From Candidatus Villigracilaceae bacterium (lineage in GTDB: Bacteria; Chloroflexota; Anaerolineae; Anaerolineales; Villigracilaceae), in the NCBI GenBank assembly GCA_026645935.1, contig JAPKMP010000008.1, forward strand, positions 124,001-188,000: a stretch of DNA of 64,000 nt. The letters run 5' to 3'. A model generated the notes under the pieces. It did not search any database. It saw only the letters and a program-made list of their open reading frames with translations, and was not told the origin of the DNA. Below, piece after piece: positions 1 to 8,924 of the stretch; position 1 is the first letter of the stretch; each line of letters opens with the position of its first letter. Made by a program: the position numbers and the translations under genes.

Positions 1-1371
1 AACCAATACCACCAAAGCAATCATGTAAGGTTGAGTCAGCGGGACAGGATGCCTGTCTTCGTCTTCATTCGGCAGGCGGTACAAGTATACAAATTTCAAG
101 ACGTTCAGGTAATAGTACAAGCCGATGATCGAGTTGATGATCCCCACCACAACCAGCCAGATATAGTTTGCCTGGACGCCCGCAGCGAAGACCAATATTT
201 TTGCGATAAATCCTCCGAAGGGAGGCATTCCCGCCAGGGAGAGAAATGCCGCCAGCATCATCAATCCGAGCAGAGGATTCCTTCGACTTAGACCGGCGTA
301 TTCACGAATATCTTCGATGCCGGTGATCCGGCTGTATGCCATCACGATACCAAAGGCGAGCAGGTTCGTGGCTATATACGCTGCAAGGTAAAAGACAACA
401 CTTGCCGCGCCGAATTGACTGAATCCCACCACCCCGATCAGCGCATACCCCGCGTGGGAGATGGAGGAATAGGCGAGCAGGCGTTTGATGTTCGTCTGCG
501 GCAGAGCCAGCAAGTTGCCAACCGTCATGGACACCGCCGACAGTACCGCAAATGTCATCGTCCAGATTTGATCGAAACCAGGGAAAACGACAAAGAACAA
601 TCGCAAAATGACCGCAAATCCCGCAGCCTTCGAAGCCGTGGAGAGAAAACCGGCGACGGGGGTCGGTGCGCCTTCGTACACATCCGGCGCCCAAAAATGA
701 AAGGGAACAATGGAAACTTTGAAGCCCAGCCCAACGACCACAAGGGATACAATGCCAAAGCCGATCAAGGGCGGGATTTTACCGGACGCCAGCGCTCCCG
801 CAATGCCGTACAAATCGGTCGTGCCCGAAAAACCGAACAGCAGACTGAAACCGTAAAGCATAATGGTGGATGCCAACGTGCCGTACAGGAAATACTTGAA
901 ACCTGCCTCCGTGCTGCGTTCATCATCCAGAAGAAAACCGGATAACACATAAAGCGGAATGGAAGCGGTCTCAATGGAAAGATACAGCATGACCAGATCC
1001 GCAGAGGATGCCATCAGGTTCATGCCGATCAACGATGCGAGCAGCAGGAGATAGGCTTCGCCTCGTTTCCCCGCCCTGTCATGGTCCATCAACAGAAGCG
1101 CAGTTGCCGCCGCGGCGAACATGAAAAGCATTTTGAGGAAGAAGCCCAGCCAGTCGAATCGGATCATACCGCCCAAAGTCATCTCGGGGTCCCCGGGGCG
1201 ACCAGCCAACAAACAGATGATCATAGAGACGAACAAACCGCCTGCCGTGAGCCATCCGGCATTTCGGCGCTGTTCGCCCTTCCAGAACGGCTCGAAGACG
1301 AGGACCAAAAGCCCGATGGCCAGGATCAGGATCTCGGGAAGGATGGAGGCGAAGGTCTGTGTCGTAAACAT
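1..1371 (-). CDS. nuoN: NADH-quinone oxidoreductase subunit N (3' end missing)
   Basis: This is an antiporter-like, proton-pumping subunit of the complex I membrane arm. The reading frame is open from the ATG at 1371 to the window edge, giving about 457 codons against a usual 480 or so, so only a short C-terminal piece is missing. The TM5 glutamate is seen in YLSIETASIPLY and the TM7 lysine in LGFKVSIVPFHFWAPDVYEG; further on come the loop motif GAPTPVAGFLSTASK and a typical C-terminal NuoN pattern, LAYSSISHAGY. The start ATG overlaps the TAA of the upstream nuoM by one base (TAATG), which implies translational coupling. It is the last visible gene of an operon read right to left. Identification is secure; the true end is outside the window. 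Confidence 0.95.
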   Translation of the reverse strand, partial: MFTTQTFASILPEILILAIGLLVLVFEPFWKGEQRRNAGWLTAGGLFVSMIICLLAGRPGDPEMTLGGMIRFDWLGFFLKMLFMFAAAATALLLMDHDRAGKRGEAYLLLLASLIGMNLMASSADLVMLYLSIETASIPLYVLSGFLLDDERSTEAGFKYFLYGTLASTIMLYGFSLLFGFSGTTDLYGIAGALASGKIPPLIGFGIVSLVVVGLGFKVSIVPFHFWAPDVYEGAPTPVAGFLSTASKAAGFAVILRLFFVVFPGFDQIWTMTFAVLSAVSMTVGNLLALPQTNIKRLLAYSSISHAGYALIGVVGFSQFGAASVVFYLAAYIATNLLAFGIVMAYSRITGIEDIREYAGLSRRNPLLGLMMLAAFLSLAGMPPFGGFIAKILVFAAGVQANYIWLVVVGIINSIIGLYYYLNVLKFVYLYRLPNEDEDRHPVPLTQPYMIALVVLV

Positions 1372-2891
1372 TATGCACCTCCCAAAAGAGCCATGATGTA
1401 TGTGACTCCCGATTCGATCATCGGCACCATGATGGAGGGAAAGACGCCAAGAGCAATCATGAACAGGCAGAGGGTCGAGATCGCGACCTTATCCATGACC
1501 GTGATGTCGCCCATGTGTCCCTGAAGATTTTCAGGCATCGGGGAGAAGAACACCTTGCGGATGTTCATCATGATGTACGCCGCTGTGATGACGATCGAAA
1601 TGGAACAGATGACCGCCACCAGCCATTGCTCCCGCCATACTCCCATGAATATCGGGAATTCGGCAACGAAGCCGGAGAAACCGGGCATGCCCATCGAGAC
1701 CAGACCGCCGATGATGAAGCCGATGGCGGCGAACGGCATCACTTTGACCATGCCGCCCAGTTCGGGAATCATGCGTGTGTGCGAGCGGTCATAGATCATT
1801 CCGGTCACAGCAAAGAAGAGAGCCGTCATCACACCGTGAGAGAACATCTGCACACCTGCGCCGAGCAAACCGGTTTCATTCAGTGTGGAGATGCCGAGCA
1901 TGACAAGTCCCATGTGCGATACAGAGGAAAAACCGATCATGTATTTCAAGTCAGTCTGTACAAAAGCGATGTACGCGCCATAAACGACCGCGATGCCTGC
2001 AAAAGTCATGATGAGGGGCGACCAGGTCTTCGCGCCTTCGGGCAGGAGCATGACGCCAACGCGAAGAGCGGCGAAAGCGCCAAGTTTCATCAACACACCG
2101 GCATGGAACATGGAAACAGCTGTAGGCGCGGCGACGTGGCCATCCGGCGACCAGTTATGGAAGGGCCAGATGCCGCCCAGCACCGCAAAGCCGAGAAATA
2201 CCGGCAGGAACCACAAGTTTTGAAACGCGGTCGAGAAGCCTGCATTTTCCATCTCAAGCATATCGAACGAAAGCGCGCCGGTATTTTGATATTGCACCCA
2301 ATACATTGCGAGCACGCCGACAAGAGCCACCACCGACCCCACGAAAAGATACAGTGTCAGTTTCATTGCCGCATATTCGCGGGTCTTGACCCAGCCCCAG
2401 ATGGCGATGAGCAGGTACATCGGGAAGACGGCGATCTCGTAGAAGAAGAACAGCATGAACAGGTCGAGCGAGACGAAGACGCCGAACACGCCGCCTGCGA
2501 GCAGGAAGAGGAAGGCGAAGAATTCGCGAGGTCTGTCCTGGATACCAGCCATTACATGCGGGTCGTCGTCTCCCCAGGAAATGAGAACACCTGTAAACAT
2601 GACAATGCCCGTGAGCAGGACGAGTGGCGCGCTCATGCCGTCCACGCCGAAGTGCAGGGCAAAGTTCAGCGGCGGGATATTGATCCAAGTATATTTCTCG
2701 ATGAATTGATATCCCGTCATATCCTGCAGCAAATACTGGAGGTAGACCCAGGCGGACAACAGGAGGTCGATCACCGCCGTCGCCAGAGCCGCTGCGCGGG
2801 CTTCGTTCTTCCGGTTTGCGGGCAGCATCAGGATGAAGATGCCCGCCGCAAACGGAAGGAGGGTAATAACACTCAGAACTGGAAAAGTCAT
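1371..2891 (-). CDS. nuoM: NADH-quinone oxidoreductase subunit M, second copy (NuoM1)
   Basis: This is an antiporter-like complex I membrane subunit of 506 residues. I chose the ATG at 2891 (MTFPVLSVI) because GAGGTG lies just before it; a longer frame from 2936 would run into an inverted repeat. The TM5 glutamate (FFFYEIAVFPMY), the TM8 lysine (GVLMKLGAF) and the TM12 glutamate (GFVAEFPIF) are present. The TM7 lysine found in the sister copy (FAVKVPIWPFH) is replaced here: the aligned stretch reads FAVLGGIWPFHNW. This makes it a divergent paralogue of the gene immediately upstream, not a recent duplicate. It is followed by nuoN with a one-base overlap. A second NuoM next to the normal one is the hallmark of so-called 2M complex I; that assignment is inferred from context. 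Confidence 0.93.
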   Translation of the reverse strand: MTFPVLSVITLLPFAAGIFILMLPANRKNEARAAALATAVIDLLLSAWVYLQYLLQDMTGYQFIEKYTWINIPPLNFALHFGVDGMSAPLVLLTGIVMFTGVLISWGDDDPHVMAGIQDRPREFFAFLFLLAGGVFGVFVSLDLFMLFFFYEIAVFPMYLLIAIWGWVKTREYAAMKLTLYLFVGSVVALVGVLAMYWVQYQNTGALSFDMLEMENAGFSTAFQNLWFLPVFLGFAVLGGIWPFHNWSPDGHVAAPTAVSMFHAGVLMKLGAFAALRVGVMLLPEGAKTWSPLIMTFAGIAVVYGAYIAFVQTDLKYMIGFSSVSHMGLVMLGISTLNETGLLGAGVQMFSHGVMTALFFAVTGMIYDRSHTRMIPELGGMVKVMPFAAIGFIIGGLVSMGMPGFSGFVAEFPIFMGVWREQWLVAVICSISIVITAAYIMMNIRKVFFSPMPENLQGHMGDITVMDKVAISTLCLFMIALGVFPSIMVPMIESGVTYIMALLGGA

Positions 2892-2908
2892 AATCACCTC
2901 GTATTGCG

Positions 2909-2952
2909 TAATGCGTAATCCGTGAGAATCACGCATTACGGATTACGCATTA
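2909..2952. repeat. Perfect 15-bp inverted repeat between the two nuoM genes
   Basis: TAATGCGTAATCCGT at 2909-2923 pairs perfectly with 2938-2952 across a 14-base loop. The loop carries a further partial copy of the unit. The right arm overlaps the stop codon of the upstream nuoM (2950). No T-run follows on the minus strand, so it is more likely an mRNA processing or stabilising hairpin, or a small dispersed repeat, than a terminator. Confidence 0.8.
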
Positions 2953-4470
2953 GAAAAGGGCTGTCACTGCCTTGTTGATGATATCCAGAATCCACAGGGG
3001 CCAGAGACCCGTCAACAGCATCAACGCCATGAGCGGGGCCATGACAATGACCTCGCGTATATTGATCTCGGTCAATTTGTGTTCGCCGTGCGCCCAATGC
3101 TCGTTCATCGGCCCGTGCAGGACTTTCTTGATTCCCTTCAGGATGTAAGCGCCGGTAAAGAGCAAACCAAGCATTGAGATGGCGGTGTAGACCGTCAACG
3201 GCTGGTAGGAACCCCGCACGATCATGAATTCGGAAACAAAGCCGTTCAGTCCCGGCAGGCCGAGCGACGCCATCGAGGTAAAGATCAGGATGCCGCCGTA
3301 AATAGGAACAACCGGGAACAAACCGCCGAAATCGTCGAGGTTGCGTGTGTGAGTCCGTTCATATATCACGCCGACGAGGAAAAACATGCCCGCAGCGGAG
3401 AGTCCGTGGTTGAACATTTGCAAGACTGCGCCGCTCATGGCGATATGGGCGTCGGTGGTTCCGGCGGCAAGCCCGGCCGCAGCGATGCCGAGGACGACAA
3501 ATCCCATGTGATTGACGGAAGAATACGCGACAAGGCGTTTGAAGTCCGTCTGGCCGAACGAGCCGAACGCTCCAAAAACGATCGCCGCTACTGCAAGGAA
3601 TGCCAGCGCGCCGGCAAATATCTTCGCTTCAACGGGATAAAGCGGGAGTACGAGGCGGATAAATCCATACGCGCCAAGTTTCAGGAGGACGCCCGCCAGG
3701 ATCATCGAGCCTGCGGTGGGAGCCTCGGTGTGAGCATCGGGCAGCCAGGTATGGAAGGGCCAGATGGGTACCTTGACCGCAAATGCGATCGCAAACGCCC
3801 AGAAGGCGATGGATTTGACCGTGGCTACCGGCATGCCGAGCAACATTGCACCGGGATTCAGCGCGTTCCAATTCTGATAAAGCGAGACGAGATCATAACT
3901 CCCGAAGAGGACGCCCAGCATCTGCACCGCAAGCAACAGGCCGAGCGAACCGCCCATTGTATAGATCATGAACTTCAGGGACGCGTAATCCTTATTGGCG
4001 CTCCCCCACTGGTTGATGAGGAAGTACATCGGGACGAGGCCGATCTCCCAGAACACGAAGAAGATCAAAAGGTCAAGGGCGAGAAAAACGCCCAACATGC
4101 CGGTTTCGAGAAACAGGAAGAGCATCATGTACGGCTTGACGCGGTCCGTCACGCTGAACGACGCGAGAATGGCAAGCGGCGTCAAAAGCGTGGTGAGCAG
4201 GACCATCGAGAAGGATATCCCGTCCACGCCGAGATGGAAGGACGAATTCAACGCTTCATACCAGACGTATTTTTCCTCCAATTGAAAACCGGCGACATTG
4301 GGGTCGAAGCGGCTCCAAAGGACAAGGGTCAACAGGAATGGAATCAGGCTGGCGACAAACGCAAACCAGCGGTGAAGTTTCGCTTCGTTCGGCATGAAAA
4401 GCATGATCAACGCCGCAACCGCGGGTGTGAAGAGGATCAGGCTGAGGAGATGTGTGTTGAGATATTCCAT
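2950..4470 (-). CDS. nuoM: NADH-quinone oxidoreductase subunit M (NuoM2, canonical copy)
   Basis: This 506-residue antiporter-like proton-translocating subunit belongs to the complex I membrane arm. All expected charged residues are visible: TM5 glutamate in FFVFWEIGLVPMYF, TM7 lysine in AFAVKVPIWPFHTWLPDAH, TM8 lysine in LLKLGAYGF, and TM12 glutamate in GFVSEFMIV. The loop HTEAPTAGSMILAGVLLK is the standard NuoM signature. It lies 9 nt downstream of nuoL and 58 nt upstream of a second, divergent nuoM. Because it keeps every key residue, it is the better candidate for the ordinary NuoM position. Confidence 0.96.
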   Translation of the reverse strand: MEYLNTHLLSLILFTPAVAALIMLFMPNEAKLHRWFAFVASLIPFLLTLVLWSRFDPNVAGFQLEEKYVWYEALNSSFHLGVDGISFSMVLLTTLLTPLAILASFSVTDRVKPYMMLFLFLETGMLGVFLALDLLIFFVFWEIGLVPMYFLINQWGSANKDYASLKFMIYTMGGSLGLLLAVQMLGVLFGSYDLVSLYQNWNALNPGAMLLGMPVATVKSIAFWAFAIAFAVKVPIWPFHTWLPDAHTEAPTAGSMILAGVLLKLGAYGFIRLVLPLYPVEAKIFAGALAFLAVAAIVFGAFGSFGQTDFKRLVAYSSVNHMGFVVLGIAAAGLAAGTTDAHIAMSGAVLQMFNHGLSAAGMFFLVGVIYERTHTRNLDDFGGLFPVVPIYGGILIFTSMASLGLPGLNGFVSEFMIVRGSYQPLTVYTAISMLGLLFTGAYILKGIKKVLHGPMNEHWAHGEHKLTEINIREVIVMAPLMALMLLTGLWPLWILDIINKAVTALF

Positions 4471-4479
4471 GAGTCGCTC

Positions 4480-6600
4480 CTACGCCATCAAAAGGAAGTA
4501 CAGCAGCCCGCTGATCACAAAAATGACGATCAATGTGAGCAAAAGGTATTGCTGGATTCGTCCCGTCTGAATCGGGCGGAGGTTTTTACCAAACCACCAG
4601 GTCACCTCCGCAGAACCATCGCCGAAGAAACGATTGATGACGGGCAGGTCGATGTAATTCCGAATCGCGCCTCCGACTCCGCCGGTGGCTGGTCCGAACA
4701 GGTGAAGGATCCCATCGATCACGCCCTGGTCCATCCATTTGGAAACAAAGACCTCCGAGAACCAAATGGCGGGCTTGATGAACAGGAAGTTATATAATTC
4801 GTCGAAATACCATTTATTCTTAAGGACGGAAATCTGCAGACGGTCTTCGGCAGACGATCTGACATTCCGATACGCAAAATAACCAAGGGTCAAACCGCCG
4901 AGAGCCACAAAAAGCGACGTCGCCAATGGAACGATATTGAACGCCAGTTCTTCAGCATGCTCGTGAAGCATCGAGCCGACGAATTCGTGGAACCAATTGG
5001 GGACAAGTCCGCCCGTCGCCCAGTGCGGCATGCCGACCCAGCCATATCCTACCGCAAAGACGGATAGCACCACAAGCGGGGTTGTCATCGTCCAGGGAGT
5101 TTCTTGAGCGTGTTTTGCCTCTTCCGTGCGGGCTTCGCCGAGGAAAGTCAATGTAATCTGGCGCATGGTGTAGAAAGCGGTGAGGAAGGCGGCGAAAGCG
5201 AGAGTGAAGAAGACGATCGTATGTCCGTGCGCCCAGGCATCAGCCAGAATCTCATCCTTCGACCAAAAGCCGGCCGTCAACACCGGGAAGCCCGAAAGTG
5301 CAAACCCGCCGACCAGAAAAGTCCAAAAAGTGATGGGCATCTTTTTTCGCAATCCGCCCATGTTGAACATATCCTGCGGGTCCACTTTATGATTGCCGGT
5401 ATGAAGCACTCCATGTTCCATGCCGTGAATGACGGAGCCGGAACCGAGGAAGAGCAATGCCTTGAAAAATGCGTGAGTAACAAGGTGGAAAGTCGCCGCC
5501 ACATATGCATGAATGCCGAGCGCGGCGATCATGAAACCAAGTTGTGAGATCGTGGAGTAAGCCAGAACGCGTTTGATATCGTTCTGCGCCACCGCTATTG
5601 TTGCGGCGAAGAGCGCTGTGAACGCGCCGATGAAAGCCACGAAGGTCATGGTCTTTTCATCAAGGCTGATGATCGGGAACATGCGGATGACGGCATACAC
5701 ACCGGCGGAGACCATCGTGGCAGCATGGATCATCGCGCTGACAGGGGTGGGGCCTTCCATCGCGTCCGGAAGCCAGACATGCAGCGGAAATTGAGCCGAT
5801 TTACCGATCGTGCCGATGAACAAAAGGAGGCCGATCAGGCCTGCGGCGGAGAGACCCAGGATTCCCGTCGGGACGGAGGCGAGAGCGTGTAAGACTTCCT
5901 CGCGGAAAATATCCTTGAACGAGAGCGATCCTGTCACACTGTAAAGGAAGGCGATTCCCAACAACATGAACACATCGCCTACGCGGGTGGTCATGAAGGC
6001 TTTGATCGCGGCATTCCGCGCGGATTCTTTTCCGTACCAGAAGCCGATCAGCAGGTACGAGCACAAACCCATGATCTCCCAGCCAACGAACATTGTCAGC
6101 ACATTGTCGGAAACGACAAGCACATACATACCGAAGGCAAACAGAGCAAGAAAAGCAAAGAACCGCGAATACATCGGTTCGACGGAGGGAACCGTGTGAC
6201 CGTGAACCGTCGCGCCATGAGGCGGCAAGCCGGCGTGGTCATGGTCGCCTTCAGGCTGACCGAAATTGTGATAACCCACGCTGTAAAGGAAGATCATAAA
6301 GATCGTCCATGCGACAAAGAAAAGGGTTGTTGCTGAAAGCGGATCCAACAATACGCCGATCTTGAGGTAACTGTCACCGGTCGCCAGCCAGTTGACCGCC
6401 GACTCGAAGGGATGTTCGGCAAGATGTTCCACTCCCAACGCGCGAGCAAAGATGACCATCCCGCCCAGCCAGGAAAGGAAAGCCGCGCCCACCCCCAATG
6501 TATGGCTGAGCATCTTGCTTCTGTTCGTAAACAATACGATCAGGAAGAAGGCAAGCGCCGGGGGCAATGGAATCAGCCAGATCAATAATTCAGTCGTCAT
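4480..6600 (-). CDS. nuoL: NADH-quinone oxidoreductase subunit L, with an extended C-terminal region
   Basis: This distal proton-pumping subunit of complex I has 706 residues, compared with 613 in E. coli. Diagnostic segments are the TM5 glutamate in FVGWEIMGLCSY, the TM7 lysine in IGKSAQFPLHVWLPDAMEGP, and FWSKDEIL in TM12. A His-rich loop (GDHDHAGLPPHGATVHGH) interrupts the N-terminal third. The C-terminal horizontal-helix region, from FLFIKP to TGRIQQYLL, is about 80 residues where ordinary NuoL proteins I recall have about 50. The extra stretch includes DLPVINRFFGDGS. Such a lengthened lateral helix is what a complex I with an additional antiporter subunit would need, and two nuoM genes follow. 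The start ATG at 6600 fits the standard N-terminus. Confidence 0.96.
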   Translation of the reverse strand: MTTELLIWLIPLPPALAFFLIVLFTNRSKMLSHTLGVGAAFLSWLGGMVIFARALGVEHLAEHPFESAVNWLATGDSYLKIGVLLDPLSATTLFFVAWTIFMIFLYSVGYHNFGQPEGDHDHAGLPPHGATVHGHTVPSVEPMYSRFFAFLALFAFGMYVLVVSDNVLTMFVGWEIMGLCSYLLIGFWYGKESARNAAIKAFMTTRVGDVFMLLGIAFLYSVTGSLSFKDIFREEVLHALASVPTGILGLSAAGLIGLLLFIGTIGKSAQFPLHVWLPDAMEGPTPVSAMIHAATMVSAGVYAVIRMFPIISLDEKTMTFVAFIGAFTALFAATIAVAQNDIKRVLAYSTISQLGFMIAALGIHAYVAATFHLVTHAFFKALLFLGSGSVIHGMEHGVLHTGNHKVDPQDMFNMGGLRKKMPITFWTFLVGGFALSGFPVLTAGFWSKDEILADAWAHGHTIVFFTLAFAAFLTAFYTMRQITLTFLGEARTEEAKHAQETPWTMTTPLVVLSVFAVGYGWVGMPHWATGGLVPNWFHEFVGSMLHEHAEELAFNIVPLATSLFVALGGLTLGYFAYRNVRSSAEDRLQISVLKNKWYFDELYNFLFIKPAIWFSEVFVSKWMDQGVIDGILHLFGPATGGVGGAIRNYIDLPVINRFFGDGSAEVTWWFGKNLRPIQTGRIQQYLLLTLIVIFVISGLLYFLLMA

Positions 6601-6634
6601 GAAGCCTCCAAGAGCAGAGAATGGTAATCAAAGG

Positions 6635-6664
6635 TTGGAGGTTTGTTCGCGCTCATCTCCAACA
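6635..6664. repeat. Short inverted repeat in the nuoK-nuoL gap
   Basis: GTTGGAG at 6635-6641 can pair with CTCCAAC at 6658-6664 within the 86-nt gap. Further CTCCAA units follow at about 6671-6677. The stem is short, so structure is only suggestive. The gap otherwise shows nothing that looks like a gene. Confidence 0.4.
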
Positions 6665-6686
6665 GCCAATCTCCAATATCTGCCCT

Positions 6687-6995
6687 CTAGAATTTCAACA
6701 TATCCACATCGTTCGCGATCACTGTATTGCGGCGGCGGTACATGGAAATAACCAGCGCAAGGCCGACCGATACTTCGGCGGCGGTGACTGCAAACACGAT
6801 GATCGAAAAAACCTGACCGGACATCGAAAACACATCGCTGTATCGCCAGAACGACACGAGATTGATGTTGACGGCGTTGAGCATCAATTCCACGCCGAGC
6901 AGGATCGCAACCGCGTTCCTCCGCGCCAGCACGCCGAACATGCCGACGCTGAACAACGCCGCCGCGAGGATCAAATACCATGAATGAGGGACCAT
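6687..6995 (-). CDS. nuoK: NADH-quinone oxidoreductase subunit K
   Basis: This 102-residue, three-helix membrane subunit of complex I contributes conserved glutamates to the proton path. The first is in GVELMLNAVNINLVSF and the second in VFAVTAAEVSVGLAL. Length and order are typical. It starts 14 nt downstream of nuoJ, so the two are probably co-translated. The 86-nt gap before nuoL holds CTCCAA/TTGGAG repeats. Confidence 0.96.
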   Translation of the reverse strand: MVPHSWYLILAAALFSVGMFGVLARRNAVAILLGVELMLNAVNINLVSFWRYSDVFSMSGQVFSIIVFAVTAAEVSVGLALVISMYRRRNTVIANDVDMLKF

Positions 6996-7009
6996 GATGA
7001 TTCCGCCTC

Positions 7010-7537
7010 CTATTTATCAGAGTTGCCGGCGCGGGGGTTGAACGCGACGTACACCGCGCCCACCAATGCAGCCAGGAGTAAAACAGACGCGACCTCGAAC
7101 GGCAGGACGTATGCATTGGGCGAGACCAGCGCTTCGCCCAACAATCCGATCGAATCGAACCCGGGCGGGAGCTCTGAAGCGGTTTTTGTGAATCCGCTCC
7201 ACTCCCTGAGCATGTACACCAATCCGCCGAAGACAAGCAGCGAAACCAGGACGCCCGCCCACCAGTTCTTGTTGATCTGCGGACCCGCATCGCGCATATC
7301 CTTTCGCGTGAGCATCACCGCGAAAATGAAGAGGATGGCGATCGCGCCGATATAGATCACCACCTGCACCACAGCGATGAAGTTCGCGTTCAAAAGCGCA
7401 TACACCGCCGCAACGCCGAACAGCGTGGAGACCAGCCAGAGCGCGGCATGGACGAGGTTGCGTGTCGTCACCACCATCACGGCGGAACCGAGCGTGAAGA
7501 GAGCGATAAGGATGAAAATGATCTGTTGTGCCGTCAT
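7010..7537 (-). CDS. nuoJ: NADH-quinone oxidoreductase subunit J
   Basis: This 175-residue, five-helix membrane subunit of complex I sits near the quinone module. The pattern RNLVHAALWLVSTLFGVAAVYALL followed by FIAVVQVVIYIGAIAILFIF is the standard NuoJ signature (quoted in two parts). It lies between nuoH and nuoK. The 63-nt gap from nuoH contains a strong inverted repeat. A second overlapping frame in the same region is a shadow and is not reported. Confidence 0.95.
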   Translation of the reverse strand: MTAQQIIFILIALFTLGSAVMVVTTRNLVHAALWLVSTLFGVAAVYALLNANFIAVVQVVIYIGAIAILFIFAVMLTRKDMRDAGPQINKNWWAGVLVSLLVFGGLVYMLREWSGFTKTASELPPGFDSIGLLGEALVSPNAYVLPFEVASVLLLAALVGAVYVAFNPRAGNSDK

Positions 7538-7544
7538 AACAACT

Positions 7545-7586
7545 CTCCAATTCTCTTCTCCTCCAAATTCCGTAAGAGAATTGGAG
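7545..7586. repeat. 13-bp inverted repeat between nuoH and nuoJ
   Basis: CTCCAATTCTCTT (7545-7557) pairs perfectly with AAGAGAATTGGAG (7574-7586) across a 16-base loop. There is no T-run after it in the direction of transcription. It resembles the CTCCAAT/ATTGGAG repeats in the nuoK-nuoL gap and could be a processing hairpin or dispersed repeat. Confidence 0.75.
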
Positions 7587-7600
7587 GATCGGAAAATTTA

Positions 7601-8794
7601 TTAGTGATGCGCCTCCGCAGGTTTCTTCCCCCCCTCAATGTGTTCGCGTTCGGAGCGGGTAGCGGAGCGCGCGATTTCGATGGCAATCCAGCCGGTTACG
7701 ATATTGGCGAGGATCATGCCGAGGGTATAGAGCCAGGCCGGGGCGGAGGCGAGAAGCGCGTTCATCAGAGCCGTCACCAAAAGGAGGGCGAACGCCAAAG
7801 GAGTAAGGAATTTCCAATTGAAGGCGAGCATCTGGTCGATGCGGATGCGCATCATCGTGTATTTGACCCACATAATGACCCAATATCCAAGCATCGCCTT
7901 GATGATAAGGATAAGAATGGCCAGGAACGGACTGACCTGTTCCAGACCGAGGAAGCGATAGCCGCCAAAGAACAGGATCGCCCAGAAACCGCCGAAGGTA
8001 AAAGCGTGAAGCAGTTCGCCAGCATAGAACATCCCGAATTTCATGCCTGAATATTCGATGTTGAAGCCGGAGACCAACTCCGATTCGCCTTCCGCAAGGT
8101 CGAAGGGCGCGCGGCCGAGCTCCGCGATAGCGGCGACGAGGAAGATCAAAGCTCCGAGCGGCGAGATGAGAAAGTACCAGGTGCTCTGAGCCGCGATGAT
8201 GGCGTTCATGTTCATCGACTCGGCAAAGATGACGGGAATCATCAAGACGGTCAGCATCGGGATCTCAAAGGAAACCATCACTGCGACCTGACGAAAACCG
8301 CCGATAAGCGCGAATTTATTGTTCGATGCCCAGCCCGCCATGATGATGGAAAGCGTTCCGATGGCTCCGGCAGCGATGAGGAAGAGGGCTCCCACGTTTA
8401 GATCCGTGCCGAGCATGACGGGAGCGAGTGGAACCACCGCCCAAAGGATCAGGACCGACATCATTGAGAGAATCGGCGCGAGGTTGTACACCACCTTGTC
8501 GGCGTTGCCTGGAGTCGTATCCTCCTTGATGATGAGTTTGATGATGTCTGCAAAAGGCTGGATCAGGCCGAATGGACCCACGCGGTTCGGTCCGAGCCGG
8601 TCCTGGAAGCGCGCCACCACCTTGCGCTCGACCCAGACGAGAAAAATATCGATCACCATCAGGATCGCGATGAGAAGGAATACGCCAAGGAAGGCGACCA
8701 GTACATGAGCCGCGTCAGCATTCATGCCCCAGCCGGTGAAAACACCTTCCAACCAGTCTGCGGCTACTTTCAAGGGGTCATTCCAAAAACTCAT
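7601..8794 (-). CDS. nuoH: NADH-quinone oxidoreductase subunit H
   Basis: This 397-residue subunit links the membrane arm to the peripheral arm and forms much of the quinone-binding chamber. The first cytoplasmic loop, VWVERKVVARFQDRLGPNRV followed by GPFGLIQPFADIIKLIIKED, and the later FDLAEGESELVSGFNIEY, are textbook NuoH motifs. The C-terminal tail is charged. In most bacteria nuoG or nuoD comes before nuoH and nuoI follows it. Here nuoA precedes it by 149 nt and nuoJ follows, with no nuoI, so the gene belongs to a membrane-arm-only cluster. Confidence 0.96.
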   Translation of the reverse strand: MSFWNDPLKVAADWLEGVFTGWGMNADAAHVLVAFLGVFLLIAILMVIDIFLVWVERKVVARFQDRLGPNRVGPFGLIQPFADIIKLIIKEDTTPGNADKVVYNLAPILSMMSVLILWAVVPLAPVMLGTDLNVGALFLIAAGAIGTLSIIMAGWASNNKFALIGGFRQVAVMVSFEIPMLTVLMIPVIFAESMNMNAIIAAQSTWYFLISPLGALIFLVAAIAELGRAPFDLAEGESELVSGFNIEYSGMKFGMFYAGELLHAFTFGGFWAILFFGGYRFLGLEQVSPFLAILILIIKAMLGYWVIMWVKYTMMRIRIDQMLAFNWKFLTPLAFALLLVTALMNALLASAPAWLYTLGMILANIVTGWIAIEIARSATRSEREHIEGGKKPAEAHH

Positions 8795-8817
8795 AAATCA
8801 CTCCGTTTATTCGCGTT

Positions 8818-8924
8818 GCGGACGTTCTCTTACGTCCGCCCCATGCGCATCGGTGAATGCGCGATACACACACGCATTGACATTACACAAAGAAAAGGCT
8901 GAAAGGAAATCTCCGATCAGCCTT
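8818..8924. repeat. Three consecutive stem-loops in the nuoA-nuoH gap
   Basis: The 149-nt gap holds three hairpins. GCGGACGT (8818-8825) pairs with 8832-8839, GCGCAT (8845-8850) pairs with 8857-8862, and AAGGCTGA (8895-8902) pairs with TCAGCCTT (8917-8924). On the minus strand the last, nuoA-proximal stem is followed by TTCTTTG, so it may act as a weak terminator or attenuator between nuoA and the rest of the operon. The gap marks the place where nuoB-G would normally lie. Confidence 0.6.

Noticed and set aside
1515-2918. Long plus-strand open frame (467 codons) opposite nuoM
   Set aside because: The predicted protein is His/Glu/Arg-rich low-complexity text typical of an antisense shadow, while the minus strand is a conserved nuoM.
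2901-2953. Terminator between the two nuoM genes
   Set aside because: The stem is long but no T-run follows it on the minus strand and the operon continues.
3349-4797. Long plus-strand open frame (482 codons) opposite nuoM/nuoL
   Set aside because: It crosses two conserved minus-strand genes and their junction and has no recognisable domains.
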